DNA of 23,012 nucleotides from Brachionus koreanus (GCA_016987375.1 PJRA01000412.1:1123642-1146653); one strand, 5' to 3'. Numbered from the stretch's first letter, positions 8,999 through 21,335 are shown. Notes: generated by a model from the letters alone, not told the origin. Translations and numbers: made by a program.

Positions 8999-11444
8999 AT
9001 GGGTAATGCTAGCGGAGTAAATTTGGCTGAGACTCAAGTGCCACAAATAGAGGATTTGTTCAATCATGATCCCTATTTAAAATCATATGAACCGGAAATT
9101 AGACGTAGATATGGCTGTTTTAAAACATATTTAGATCGTATTGATCATTATGAAAATGGCCTATTAGAATTTACTCAATCGTATAAAACCTATGGAGTTC
9201 ATGTTGATGAAAAGAACAACATTAATGTTTTAGAGTGGGCGCCTGGTGCCAAAAATATGTACCTTAGAGGGGATTTTAGTAAATAAGAATAAAATATTAA
9301 AAAAAAATCAAAATTAAAATTTATTTTAGATAACTGGAAGCTGTATGAGTACAAATTTGAAAAGCTTGATTTTGGAAAATGGCGTTTGAGCATTCCAGCT
9401 CTTCCAGACGGTTCTTGTTCCATAAAAAATGGTTCAATAATAAAAGTAATAATTTCAAATGAAACAATCTTTCCTAATCATTAAATTTAGCTTAGTATTG
9501 AAACTCAAGCTGGAGAAGTTGTTGATAGAATATGTCCTTGGGCTACCTATGTTGTCCAATGTAAACAAACTAATCTTTATAATCATGTCTTTTACAATCC
9601 ATCGGAAAATGAGGTTCTTTTTTTTAAGTTAAAAAATAATTTAAAATTAAAATTCTAAATTTTTTTTTGAAGATATATAAATTTAAATATCAGAGACCTA
9701 AGCGTCCTGAATGCATCAAAATTTATGAAGCCCATGTTGGAATTTCATCTTCTGAACCAAAAATCGCTACATACGATCATTTTAGAGAGAACATTTTGCC
9801 GATTATTAAAGAACAGGGCTACAATGCTGTTCAATTGATGGCTATTATGGAGCATGCGTACTATGCTAGCTTTGGTTACCAAGTTACAAGTTTTTTTGCA
9901 GCTTCAAGGTAATTTTTATTTTTATTTTTTATCTTTATATTTAAAGTAATTAATAAAGCCGCTACGGAACCCCTGAAGGTTTAAAAGCTCTAATTGATGA
10001 AGCTCATCGCTTAGGTATCGCTGTTTATTTGGATCTTGTGCACAGTCATGCATCGAAAAATGTGCTAGATGGTCTTAATCAATTCGATGGAACAAATGGT
10101 TGTTTCTTTCACGATAATAGTCGTGGTTATCATGAATTATGGGAGAGTAGATGTTTCAATTATTCTGAGTGAATAAAATTTAAAAAATTAGACAAAAAAA
10201 AATTATTAAAATTTTCTGAAAGGACTGAGGTGACTCGCTTTTTGCTTTCAAATATTAGATACTGGATGGATGAGTACCAATTTGATGGTTTTCGTTTTGA
10301 TGGTGTTACATCAATGTTGTATCATTCACATGGAATAGGGCATGGATTTAGCGGTAATTATGACGAATACTTTGGCTTGGGGACAGACACTGACTCATTT
10401 TTGTATTTAATGTTGGCTAATTATTTGCTTCATCAACAATACAGTGATGTCGTAACCATTGCCGAAGATGTTTCCGGAATGCCAACTCTTTGTCGTCCAG
10501 TTACAGAGGGAGGTGCTGGTTTTGATTACCGTTTGGCCATGGCTATTCCTGACAAATGGATCAAAATTTTAAAAGAGCAAAAAGACGAAGACTGGAACTT
10601 GGGTAATATTGTGCATACATTGGAAAACAGACGCTACAAAGAAGCCAATATTGCATATGTTGAATCTCATGATCAAGCTTTGGTTGGAGACAAGACTATT
10701 GCTTTTTGGCTAATGGATGCTGAAATGTACACCAACATGTCCGTGATGAGTCCATTAACTCCGGTTATTGACAGAGGAATGGCTTTGCACAAAATGATAA
10801 GGCTTCTCACTCATGGCCTTGGCGGTGAAGGATGGCTAAACTTTATGGGAAATGAATTTGGACATCCAGAATGGCTCGATTTTCCCAGAGAAGGAAACAA
10901 CAGCTCTTATCACTATGCCAGACGTCAGTACAATCTGGTCAAAGATGATCTGCTTAGATACAAATATTTGAATAAATTTGACGCAGCGATGAACAATTTA
11001 GAAAGTGAATACAAATGGCTGAATAAAACACAGGTTTTTGTTTTAAATTAAATTTAAAAAAAAAAATTAAAAAAATTATTTTTATTTAAAAAATAGTATG
11101 TTAGTCGTAAGCATGAAGACGATAAAGTTGTTGTTTTTGAGCGAGGTGAAAAAGGTCTACTGTGGATATTTAATTTTCATCATTCGAAAAGCTATCCCGA
11201 CTATTTTGTTGGATGCTCTATGCCAGGAAAGTAGGTTAAAATTGATTGATTTAATTAAAAAATAAAATTTTTTAAAAGGTATAAAATTGTCCTAGACACA
11301 GATGCAGAAGAGTTTGGAGGTCATAAACGACTCGACCATTCGGTCGACTTTTTTACTAGTGAGAGAGGCTGGGATGGACGATTTTGTTCACTAAGCGTCT
11401 ATATACCTAGCAGAACAGCTATTTTGTTGGCCAAAGTTGATTAA
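8999..11444 (+). CDS. GBE1: 1,4-alpha-glucan (glycogen) branching enzyme
   Basis: The enzyme moves an oligoglucan segment from an alpha-1,4 chain end to a 6-OH to make alpha-1,6 branches in glycogen, in the cytosol. Exons are 8999-9278, 9330-9445, 9491-9613, 9673-9908, 9959-10168, 10223-11033, 11097-11230 and 11279-11444. Introns are 45-63 nt with GT-AG ends. The product is 691 aa against 702 in human. The N-terminal CBM48-type region has [18 protein letters not shown]. The GH13 barrel has [49 protein letters not shown] (nucleophile Asp348), [10 protein letters not shown] (acid/base Glu403), [11 protein letters not shown] and [17 protein letters not shown]. The C-terminal beta domain ends in [12 protein letters not shown]. 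All catalytic motifs are intact. The start ATG is supported by the family-like N-terminus with DPYLK and RRYGCF. The exon 3 donor (GAG|GTTCTT) is weak but keeps frame. Confidence 0.96.
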
Positions 11445-11557
11445 AAATTTTTATACTAAACATTAATTTATCATTTTGTTAGCTATTTCTAGTTATTTTA
11501 GTATAACATTTGTTTTTTAAAACTTGCTCAAAATTTTAAAATAATAAAATTTGAAAA

Positions 11558-11575
11558 AAATAAAGCACTTTATTT
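11558..11575. promoter_or_regulatory. Palindromic bidirectional poly(A) signal
   Basis: AAATAAAG-CA-CTTTATTT is a perfect inverted repeat with 8-nt arms. It provides AATAAA on the plus strand (11559-11564) and AATAAA on the minus strand (11569-11574). It lies 114 nt after the GBE1 stop and 119 nt after the stop of the convergent NHL gene, so one element could serve both 3' ends. A further plus-strand AATAAA is at 11543-11548. Confidence 0.6.
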
Positions 11576-11693
11576 AAAATTGTACAAAATTTAGAATAAA
11601 TACTTGTTTAGATTGAAAATATAAATAAAATTTGTTTAAATAACAAAATTAGCAAAATACATTATTGGAATTGGATAAAACTAAAAAAAAATT

Positions 11694-14600
11694 TTAATAC
11701 GAATATTCAAATATTTTTACACAATGATTTCCGCTGTCTGCTATTGCTATGGTGTTGTTAATGATTGCCAAGTCTTGTGGTCCATACAATTTATTTACTT
11801 GGCATCGAATGTAGCGTAAAAAAGTACCATGTTTGTCGAAAACCTTGATGTTTAAATTTAAAAAAAATTTTCTATTTTAATTGCTTTTAATTACTTGGAC
11901 TCTTGAATTTCCCCAATCAACAATTATCAAATTATCATCTGAATCAACGGTGATACCTAATTAATTGAAATTTTTAAAAAATTGAGTATTTATGTTCTTG
12001 AACTCGAAAATAAATTCTTATTCTATTTCAAAAAAGTGTATCTTTTCAATTACACGATCTGTAGTTAACAGAATCAAAAAATTTATCTAGTAAATTTTAT
12101 GATCATTTATTCAATTTTCAATTAAATTATTTATAATCTAATTTATGAAATTTGAAATTTTGTGATCTAATTTAATGTAAAAATCATGATCGATTTTTTT
12201 AAGATATTTTTTTGATCCTTGTTTGATCATTAAATGTACAGGATAAATTTTTCGAGTTAAATTTTTGATCTTTTGATCGTGAAATTGACAAGATCGAAAA
12301 AAATTTTTTTGGTTAACCTTACAAAAATGAAAACTCAAAGAAAGATTTAATTTGAATATTTTCTCTAACCTATAAAAAAATATATTAACTTTTCAATCAT
12401 AATTTAAGTTTTTTTTTAATATTCAAAGAAGATGAATTTAATTTTAGTTTTTTATATTATTAAATAGAAAAATTTTTTCAGAATTTTTTTAATTTCTCAA
12501 TTTAAAAAAAATATCTTAATAAAATATAAAACAAAGAAAAAAATTTTTAAAAACTATTTTTTTTAAATCAAAAAATGTTAATGGTGTGTTTCAGTGATCT
12601 AATAATAATTTAATAATAATTTATCGAACTGTTTATATTTATTTAGGGTTGATAGTTATTCTAATATTTGATTACAACATCATAGAATGTAAGTCTGCTG
12701 AGCAAACTTTGTGCATCAGTAGATTTATCTTTAAGTTTATGGAAAAAGAAAACTTAGAAAATTTATTCGCTCAAGATGTCAAGAGCCTGTCTAAGTCATA
12801 GGTAAATAAAAATTAATTAAAATATGTTTGATATATTATCTGAGAGGAAATATGATGAGGATTAAAATGATTCATCAATCTTTCTTTTATGAATTTAATA
12901 GCATTCAATATAAATTTGTAAATAAAATTAAAATTTCCAATTTTATGATGATTTTTGTTAGTATTCTCGATTTCAACATCATTTTAGATTTATTTTTTAG
13001 TCACTATGTAGGCAATAGATGCCATGATGAGCGATTAATTTTTCGCAAAATGTATTCTTCTCATAAACTTAAAGATTGAACCCACTGATGTTCAAAAAAA
13101 TTGACAAAGAGTTGAAATAATTTTGAAAGTAAGAAAAAAACTATAATTTAATTAAAATTTCTTTAAAAAATTACGATATAACAGACAATTTATATTTCAT
13201 GCCTTTTTAAAATAATTATTGTACAATTAGATTTATAATCGGGTTTCCTAGTGTAAAAAGAAAAGAAAAAAATTCAAAAAATTTAACCAAAAAATATTTT
13301 GGGGTTAAGTATTTAATGCTAAATAAAAAATTTTAGCAAAAAAATTTTTTAATATTTGGAATTTTAAATATTTGAGACTCTAAAGAACTATTTAACCAGT
13401 CAAATCTAGAAGTTATGTAACTATTTTTGTTAATAAATTCAATAAATTCTTTTTTCTTATATTCATGTGTATTTTGAAATTTAAATGTCTAGTTTTTTAA
13501 TGAGTATTATGAATTTAATTACCTGTTGGACCATTAAACTGGCCTTGATCTGATCCATTTGATCCAAAACAAAATTTAAAATTACCAACACTATCGAACA
13601 CTTTTATGCAATGATTGTAAAAATCGGACACACAAATATCCCCGCTTGACATACATGCAACGTATTGTGGTCCAGCAAAATTTTCATTCTTGCTTCCGGC
13701 ATGGCCAAATTTGTGCATAAATTTTCCATTAGAGTCAAAAATGCACACCGAATTAGCCTTAGCATCGGCAACAATTATTTGATCATGACAAGCTTTGTTC
13801 AAACAAATTCCTTTTGGACCAAGCAATTTTCCATTGCAAATTTTTCTAATAAATTTTCCATTCTCTTCAAAAACATTTACACATTTCAGCTCATAGTCAA
13901 CTACTAAAATTTTTTTATCCAAACCAGAAACAATTCCACATGGTCGTTTAACTATTTTAGAATTAGAGGATGCACACTGAGTTGTCATAGAAAATTTAAA
14001 CTCTCCACTATGGGTGAATACATCTATTTTTTGATTGTTGCTATCGGTGACATAAATTGAATCATTGGTTGCACAGACAGCTTGAGGATTCATGAATTCA
14101 GAGCTATGTCGTCCACGTTGGCCTATTTGAAACAAAAAATCATCCTCATCTTTTACAGCATCACTGAAATTAGCTAAATTCAATTTAGACAGTCGCGGAC
14201 TTGTTGGATTACTTAAACTATCAGACAAAATAGACGGCACACTGCTCATTAGAGAGTCATCGTTGCTGCTTAACGATTTTGAGTCGGCTTTTTTCGCTAG
14301 AGAAAAAGTGCTTGACCGATTCGATTTTGGAACGTTTAAAAACATGGAGCTTTTTCTAATTGAATTATTTGGCAACAATGGATTCGATGAACTTGATTTT
14401 TTGCTTGATAAAATACTTGAAAAATTTGTCTCATTTGATCTAACTTTTAATTTTTTTTCTTTTCCTTGAAAATTTTTCGCTGAATTCGAGCTCAATGCTT
14501 TGATCGGTGTCGAACATCGGGTTGGTTCTGCTTTGCGAAAATTTTTTTCCAAACAAACTAATTTGTATGGCGAATTGGCAACGTGTTTCTTGTTTACCAT

Positions 14601-15416
14601 TATATTTAGAGAATAATTTCCTTTTTTGTTCAATTTATATTTAACTTCGTAGACTCCGTCCGACAAGCATTCTAATTTGCACTCACAGTCGACTTTTTCG
14701 GGCTTGATAACGCTTTTTTTGCTGCTAAAATCCTTTGCTTGAATATCATTCGGTCGTTTACTGGTCGAAATTAGACGTGCTTCGACCTCCGAACGGACAA
14801 TAAAGATGTCCAAAAAAGATAGGTGATTTTTACATGGACTTATTCCATCTCTCGTCTTGAATTTTAGGGAGAAATATTGTTCTTCATTTACATAGCACTG
14901 TTTAAGGCCTCTTCCACTGATTGAATATTCCAAATTGACCGAATTTTTCTGTTCAGTTTTTATGATTAATTTTCCAAAATTGTTTATAACATCATATACA
15001 TTTATATTTTTAATCCTATTAAAATTTGAATATTCACTATTTATTAGTCTTGTGTTAACACCAGACAATTTTAAATGCTCTATGATATTAATGTTGTCTT
15101 GGTGCTCGAAGTCAAATTGGTCTGTGTCGATATCTGGTGCTGCATAGTCCAAATTGTTTTCGATGTACACTTTTTTCTCGCTGAAAGCGCTGTTTAGACT
15201 GTCCAACAAGTTTTTTTGTCTGTCCTCGAGCATTCTATGCAGCAAGTCAAACGACTCAAGTATTTTGAGCTCTATTTTCTTACAGTTCAAGAGTAGCTTT
15301 TCCACCATGTCCTGTTTTTTTGAATCACCGATGACCCTATCCAATTCGGCTTCATTTAGAGGATCAATTTTTTCCAGACTGGTCTCTACGCTTTGCTCGT
15401 AATTTGACATTTTCAT
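11694..15416 (-). CDS. TRIM2/3-like filamin-NHL protein lacking RING and B-box
   Basis: Exons on the minus strand are 15416-13523, 11956-11895 and 11843-11694, giving 701 aa. Introns are 1566 and 51 nt. Residues about 35-95 look like a coiled coil. Residues about 165-289 match the filamin-type Ig domain of TRIM2/TRIM3 (GRGLKQCYVNEEQ at its start, VANSPYKL at its end). A Ser/Lys-rich linker of about 140 residues follows. Residues 429-700 form six NHL repeats (for example FNGPTGITVDSDDNLIIVDW and ADSGNHCVKIFEY), which make a six-bladed propeller. The continuous ORF ends inside blade five; the two small exons complete blades five and six, with exact phase. TRIM-NHL proteins act as E3 ligases or RNA-binding repressors. 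Without RING this one cannot be a standard ligase, so a scaffold or RNA-binding role is inferred. The ATG at 15416 follows an AG acceptor-like site (ATTTTAG), so an upstream exon cannot be excluded. Confidence 0.9.
11957..13522 (-). other. 1.57-kb intron of the NHL gene
   Basis: It separates exon 1 (ending GPTG) from exon 2 (ITVDSDDNLIIV) of the NHL gene, with donor GTAATT and acceptor ATTAG on the minus strand. It is about 30 times longer than the gene's other intron. A plus-strand open frame of about 68 codons (12598-12801), with gene-like composition towards its end (EKENLENLFAQDVKSLSKS), is not recognised and carries no domain I know. The rest is A/T-rich. Confidence 0.65.
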
Positions 15417-18400
15417 CAAATCTAAAATTTAAACCCAATCTTTTAAGAAAAAATAAAATAAGAAAAAAAATTAGAAAAAAATTCTACTTAAGTTTGTTTA
15501 TAATTTTGAATACTACTAGTAAGCCGAGCTTTAATTTAAGTTATAAACATTAAAATTTAAATTTATTTAATTATTAAAATATATTGTACGGCTTTAGGAA
15601 AATTTGAATAACAAAAGTAAGTAGGACTTCTCGCTAAAGTACCTGAAGCTTTTGTCGAGCTTTTCAATCAAAAATTCAATTAAGCCCTAATGAAAAACTT
15701 TAATCAATTTTCTCTAAAGTGATTTTATCTAGAGATAAAAATAATGAATATTTTCTCCTAGTTTAGAGCTACTTGGAGTTAATTTATTTTGAATGAATTG
15801 ATCAAAATTTAGTTTCGGTAATCTAACACGAATAGAATTTGCTAGTCAATTTTTTTCCTAATCTATGAGTGTCGAACAGGACTGAAAAGTAAGAGGAGGC
15901 CAAAGCATGTTATCTTATCTGAATTTATTTTATTTTTTTAATTTAAAACGAGTTGAATTACACTTGTTGAATCCAAATTTAGTCACATAATTGAAAATAA
16001 ACTTTAGAAAAAAATTTAAATTTGTTCCATTTTTGAACTCAATCTAAGCAGACCAGAATAACACATAATTTTTACATAATTAATAAATAATGTTCATACA
16101 AACAGTTTGAAATTTAAATTTTTATATGCGACAACATTAGATTAAAATAAAATAATAATTTAGTCATTTTAGATAGTGACTAATCACAATCAATAAATGC
16201 TGGATTATGTAACCTTTATTGAAATATCTGAGCAAAAATATTTTTCTAATTTAAGGTAAATATTCAAATATTTGATGAACGATTTAGTCATTTGTTAAGT
16301 TTGATATTTTAAAAGAATATCATTCATTCGAATAGAACATAATGTTCATTTGGCATCTAAAAAAAAAACATTAGTTTTATTCGATTGCACATCATTTAAA
16401 AAAAAATTTAAACTTAAATAATTTAATTTTTTTTGATGATATCGAAAACTTAGTCTGAATAAATGAAAATTTATCTCATAAAATAATTTTTGCTATATTT
16501 AGTTTTTAAAATTAAATTGAATTTTTATCGAGAGTTTTTTTTTGTTGTTTAGAAAATGAGCTTTTCTATTTTTAGACAAAATTTTTAATATTAATTTAAT
16601 AAATCTAGAATATTTTTTATTTCCACGTGAAATCTCTTGAACAGAAAAAAAAAACAACAAAAAATATGTAAATTTTTTATAGCTATCTAGAAATGACAAG
16701 ATTTAGGTTTATTGGGAAAAAAAGGTGAATTTCTAATTTTCCATAATTGAAAAAATATTTACATAAAAATTCATTAAAAATTAAGAAACTTGTCTTAGAA
16801 GTAAAAAATTACTGTTGCCATGAATATTCTTTTACATACGTACACATAAATGATGGAATAAATTGACTTGAAAATCAGCCTCTAAATATTGAAATCACGG
16901 GAAGTTGGGTGAAATATTTCTGAAAAACCTTCTATTGCAATTTAATTTTTTTAATTGTTATGGTAATCTCGAAATAAAAAAAATACTTCAAGACGTGTAT
17001 CGATCTTAAGGCGCTTAAATCAATTAAATAAAAAAAAAGGAATTTTGTCATTTTACTATTAGTGTTGTAAAAACAAATATGTAATTTTAAGGCCATATGG
17101 TTTTGTCTAATTAAATTTTTTAACATATGCTATTTTTTAATTGGTACAAAAAAGTATAAATATTGAAAATTTTTTTTCTGATATTGCTAAATCCTATATA
17201 TAAAGATTGCCCAAGTGGTTAGTTTGAATAGTAATTTTTTAGCGATAATCTGAAGCCCATGGAGCTCAAATTATGAGTTTTCTCAACTCTAGAAAATTTT
17301 AATTTTCATTAATAAAAATTGTCATTTTTGACACTTTTTTCTTTTGTTTAATTTTTTAATTCAATTCAAAAAATTTAACAAAAAATTATTCCAATAGCCA
17401 AATTTTAATTCAAAATGAAACAATTAAATGACTAATTGATGTAGATTACAGTATATAACAATAAATAAAACAACTAGAAACAAAATTCTTTTTAGTTTTG
17501 TATGAATTTGACACTAATTTAAAACCTCGAGCAATTGGTAATAAATGTAATAGTTTTGAATAGAAAATAACTTGAAGCCAATAACCATTTGAAATAAAAT
17601 AACATTAAGTTACGCTAAGTACCTAGTAGTTTTAGTTGCATGAAAAAATGATTTTGAATTATGAGCAAATACAATTTGTACAAATTTAAAATTAAGAAGA
17701 AAAAAAAGCTTTTTAAATTACGTAAAATTGCTCGTAACTTTAAAATAAACATTAAAATATTGCATAAAAAAGTTATTTAATAAATAAAAAGCAAGTTATT
17801 ACAAAAATGGTTTCTCTTAGATAAAAATAAACCTGATTTGGTATGTTTAATTTTATTTTTGGTCAGAACCTGATTCGACCCTTGAGTTAATTTTGATTTT
17901 AACAATTTTGCTTAAACGAATTAAATTGTTTATTTAATTTTTTTTTCATTGAACTTTTATGAACAAGCTTTTCTAATGCAATCTGGTCAATACTCGATTT
18001 AATATTAGAAAAAAAAACTAGCTCATAACCTAAACAAATTAAACCCAAGCAACAACAACATATTTAAATGTAATTAATGAAAAAAAAAACTTGGATGAAA
18101 TATCATTTTAATTTAAAGGCTCATTGCAAACTTCTTAATCAATATTTTGCTTGTTTGATACAAATCATCAACTTTTAATTCGATGTTAGTTTGCCTGATT
18201 CAAGAATATGAATAAATTTTCTCTTAAATATCCAAGAAACTTGTGTCCTCATTATTATTTACATGAAAAATTACCCTCAACTTTTCAAGCCACTCTCTTG
18301 TGTACTTATCAAATATTTTCTACATCATTCATCATAAAAGATATACTTATTATTCATTAATTAAAAATGAATATTAATTCACTCAACATTTGATGTCTGA

Positions 18401-20021
18401 TTACGAAAATGAGATCAAATAAAAATGGAATGAATGAATGAATAAAACAATTGTGTTCTATTTTTTTATTTAGGAATTATTTATAAACTAAAAACTTGAT
18501 CTTATTTTTAAATTTTCCTTTTCGGACAATAAAGTGCCTAAAAATATTTAGATGCCTTTTAGGATTGATGCTTTAGTTTTATTAGATGAACTCGGAAAAT
18601 TTTTCTCAATGAGCCATGCTAAAAAAAGCCTGATCCTGTTAGACTAAATATTTTTGAATGAACAATCTCAAGTAGTTTCATGTAACCAGTTTTTGTTAGA
18701 ATTTAAGTCAAGTCACTTGTTTATGAATGACAATTTTTGAATCTACCTTTTATTTTTTAAGTGCTATTATTTGCGGTATTATTTGAAAGAAAATATTTTA
18801 AATTAATTTTTTGATAAACTCAAAATTTTGAATTAAATTCCTAGTATTTTTTGTTTAAACTGTTTTTTTAATTCACAAAAAAAAGCTGTAAATTTTGATG
18901 ACTTTTTTGTTTCAAAGCATTTAGAAAAATAAATAAATCATACTATGAATTATTTGGTCAATTGACTTGGACTAAACAATAGGAAAACGATTAGTAGCAA
19001 ACTATTGTATTTGATTTTAAAAACAATAGAGCTTTTAAAAAAGCAATTAGAATGCATAAATCCAAAGAGTAACCAAAGCAGTTATCTCAATAGATTTTTT
19101 TACTTTTTATGCTTATAAAAATAAATTGATAGTCCAATTACTAAATTGGCTTTTTTTCAACTACATGATTTGCCGAAATTCTGCTAAAATTGAGAGCTTA
19201 ATAAACCAAAGATTAAATATGATATTTAAATTAATCAAGATTGTTAAATATAATTTGAATATTTAAACAATTTTTAATTACAATAATCACGTCCATGCAA
19301 ATTAGACCAAATTTGCAACAACAACAAAAAATTGATGATACTATTAAATTAATGCTGAAACGTCTTTTTTCTAAATATTATTTTCCAACAAAATTTGATT
19401 CAAAAATACGTTTTTTCGAAATCTACTAACTGAAACTAATTAAAACTAGATATTTTTGAAAAAACTTTACAGGTACCAGAATATTTAAAAAAGAGCAATA
19501 TAAATATAAATTTTACACGTTGGTTTTCATGTTCATGTTCATAAACTCTATCTTTTTTTGTGAATTCATTAGAAACAAAAATATTGGAATATGATGCACT
19601 CAAAATATAAAAAAAAATCATTATAATATATTTTAAAAAAAATTTGACCAAAATAATGAAAATAAAATCTGTGATCTTTATGCAAAAAACTATAATTATT
19701 TAAATTTAAATCTAATTGAAATTCTAGTTTTAAATTGAAAGCTTTTTATTTTATTTTTCCATGAAATTTTTTATTTGTTATTGAAATTAAAAAACAACAA
19801 ATATCCAAGTGAATTTTTAATTATTAAAAAATGAAGAAAACTAGATTTTAATTGTGTTCAAACAACGATTAAACCAATTTAATATTTTAATCGATCTTTA
19901 TAACAAGAAATTTTACTTATCTAAGTTTCAGTCAAAATTAATAATGAGGAACAAAAAAGAAAGTAAACATTTTGGTTGCAAAAGCAGCAATGAGAATCAA
20001 AAAAATTTTTTTCAACTTTAG
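15417..20021. other. 4.6-kb AT-rich region without a recognisable gene
   Basis: Both strands were read. Short open frames at 16499-16699, 16932-17126 and 19436-19651 are Lys/Phe/Ile/Asn-rich products of A/T composition, with no motifs and no supporting splice chain. The first few hundred bases upstream of 15416 should hold the 5' UTR and promoter of the NHL gene, but no element can be fixed. The only structured item is the tRNA-like relic at about 17201-17280. Confidence 0.5.
17201..17280 (+). mobile_element. Degenerate tRNA-like sequence, probable SINE relic
   Basis: TGCCCAAGTGGTTAG (17208-17222) resembles a tRNA A box and D-loop of the Ser/Leu type. GAGCTCAAATT (17262-17272) is a B box with about two mismatches. 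The spacing is 43 nt, longer than in the SINE at 2645-2851. The acceptor ends do not pair, so this is not a functional tRNA. The part GGTTAG..ATAGTA..TTTTAGC also resembles the repeats at 21336-21379 and 22016-22059. Confidence 0.4.
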
Positions 20022-21077
20022 AATGACCCGTCAAATTATCGCCCTATTTCAATTACAGCTATTCCATGCAAGGTAATGGAGAGAACAGTGAAATTTCTTG
20101 AGAAAAACCTTTTAATTTCCAAACATCAGCACGGTTTTTTCAAGTTTCAATCTTCTCATAACACTAGATGTGATAACCGAATGTTTATACCCCATCAAGA
20201 ACTAGTTCTTAAACTCAAGGGACACGGTATTATTGGTAAATTGTTGGAGTGGATCAGGGCATTTTTGACTGATCGAAAACAAAGAGTGGTAATTGATGGC
20301 CTAGCATCTGACTGGAGGAATGTCCTCAGTGGCCTCCCACACGGTAGTGTTCAAACCACTGTTTAAAATTTTAATCAATGATCTACCGTTTGGTATTTCA
20401 GTTCTGTGTGAACATTTTGCTGATGATAGTAAAGTTATGCATGTTATCCGAAACTCAAAAGATCGTGAAGAAATGCAAGCTAATATAAACTAAATTTTGA
20501 ACCGTACAATCGACTGAAAAATGGGTGGCTTAAACTTAAGTAAATGTAAAGTTATGCATTTTGGTAACAAGGAAATCCATCAAGATCACCACTATTCGTT
20601 TGAATTTAATGACTACAGTTACATCTTGGAGAATTCAAACTGCGAACGAGACCTAGGTATCTTACTAGAAAACAACTTAAAATGGGATAAACAAGTCGAT
20701 ACCGTAGTCTTAAAAGCAAACAATGTTTTAAGTTAAAAAATAGCTTTAAAAATTGGGATCTCAAAACTTTCAAACTCCTCTTTACATCTCATGTTCGTCT
20801 AATTTTAGAATATGGTGCACCGGCATGGAGTCCTTACCTAAAAAAAGACATATAAAAGTTAGAAAAAGTACAACGACGAGCAACCAAATTAGTTCCCTCA
20901 ATCTGGAACAAAAAATATGAAGAAAAACTGAGCTTGCTCGGATTATCAACTTTAGAGGAGCGTCGAATTAGAGGCGACTTGATTCAGTTCTTTAAATTCA
21001 AAAAAAAATTAACTACATTTTTTAACAAATATGATAAAACAGATTTATTAAACTCAATTTCATATACCATAGCTTAG
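20022..21077 (+). pseudogene. LINE reverse transcriptase pseudogene, 5'-truncated and frameshifted
   Basis: Homology begins inside the RT domain at NDPSNYRPISITAIPCKVME. It continues through KHQHGF, PHQELVLKLKGHGI, GKLLEWIRAFLTDRKQRV, VLSGLPHGSV, LINDLPF, FADDSK (motif C, about 20416-20430), GGLNLSKCKVMHFG, LGILLENNLKWDKQVD and LILEYGAPAWSPYL. It ends in the LEKVQRRATKLVPS and LSLLGLSTLEERRIRGDLIQ blocks. The motif A segment (FLDFSKAFD in the copy at 1-237) is missing through an internal deletion of roughly 70 nt between HQHGF and PHQ. There is a +1 shift near 20350, stops at about 20491, 20515 and 20734, another shift near 20750 and a stop at about 20854. It is dead. The abrupt 5' start fits truncation during target-primed reverse transcription. 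Confidence 0.9.
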
Positions 21078-21085
21078 TACGTTAG

Positions 21086-21121
21086 TACTAATAATAATTT
21101 AATAGTTACTAATAATAATTT
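21086..21121 (+). repeat. Two direct copies of a 15-nt unit after the LINE
   Basis: TACTAATAATAATTT occurs at 21086-21100 and again at 21107-21121, with period 21. It lies directly behind the last LINE-derived codons, where many non-LTR elements carry short 3'-terminal repeats. A chance microsatellite is the alternative. Confidence 0.5.
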
Positions 21122-21335
21122 CTTAGTTTTTTGGTCATTAAATGCAAACTTAGAAAGTAATTAACGGCTAATGATTAATCTAACGATTTAAAAAGATCAA
21201 TACTAGAAAGACTAACTAATTAATAAGAATCCTAGATTCAGTTGACTTTTATGTATTTAAATTAGATTACTAGACTAATTTTATTTAAAACTTGCACTAT
21301 TTATTTTTATTTAAAATATAGTTTGGCAAAGCATC

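Noticed and set aside
8999..9016. N-myristoylation site at the GBE1 N-terminus (MGNASG)
   Set aside because: The Ser/Thr expected at residue 6 is Gly, and branching enzymes are not known to be myristoylated.
9199..9423. Minus-strand open frame across GBE1 exons 1 and 2
   Set aside because: It is antisense to well-supported GBE1 coding sequence and reads through an intron.
13515..13525. NHL protein ending at PTGN in the large exon
   Set aside because: The stop lies within an intron: the GTAATT donor follows the first base of the Gly codon, and two small exons at 11895-11956 and 11694-11843 complete the last NHL blades with exact phase.
13665..15402. Plus-strand open frames at 13665-13907, 14263-14469, 14935-15147 and 15154-15402
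   Set aside because: They are antisense shadows of the large NHL exon and show no family motifs.
16499..17126. Two minus-strand open frames as genes
   Set aside because: Lys/Phe/Ile-rich translations without motifs or splice partners; expected by chance in this composition.
18427..18445. GAAT microsatellite
   Set aside because: Only about three perfect units; too short to list as a repeat.
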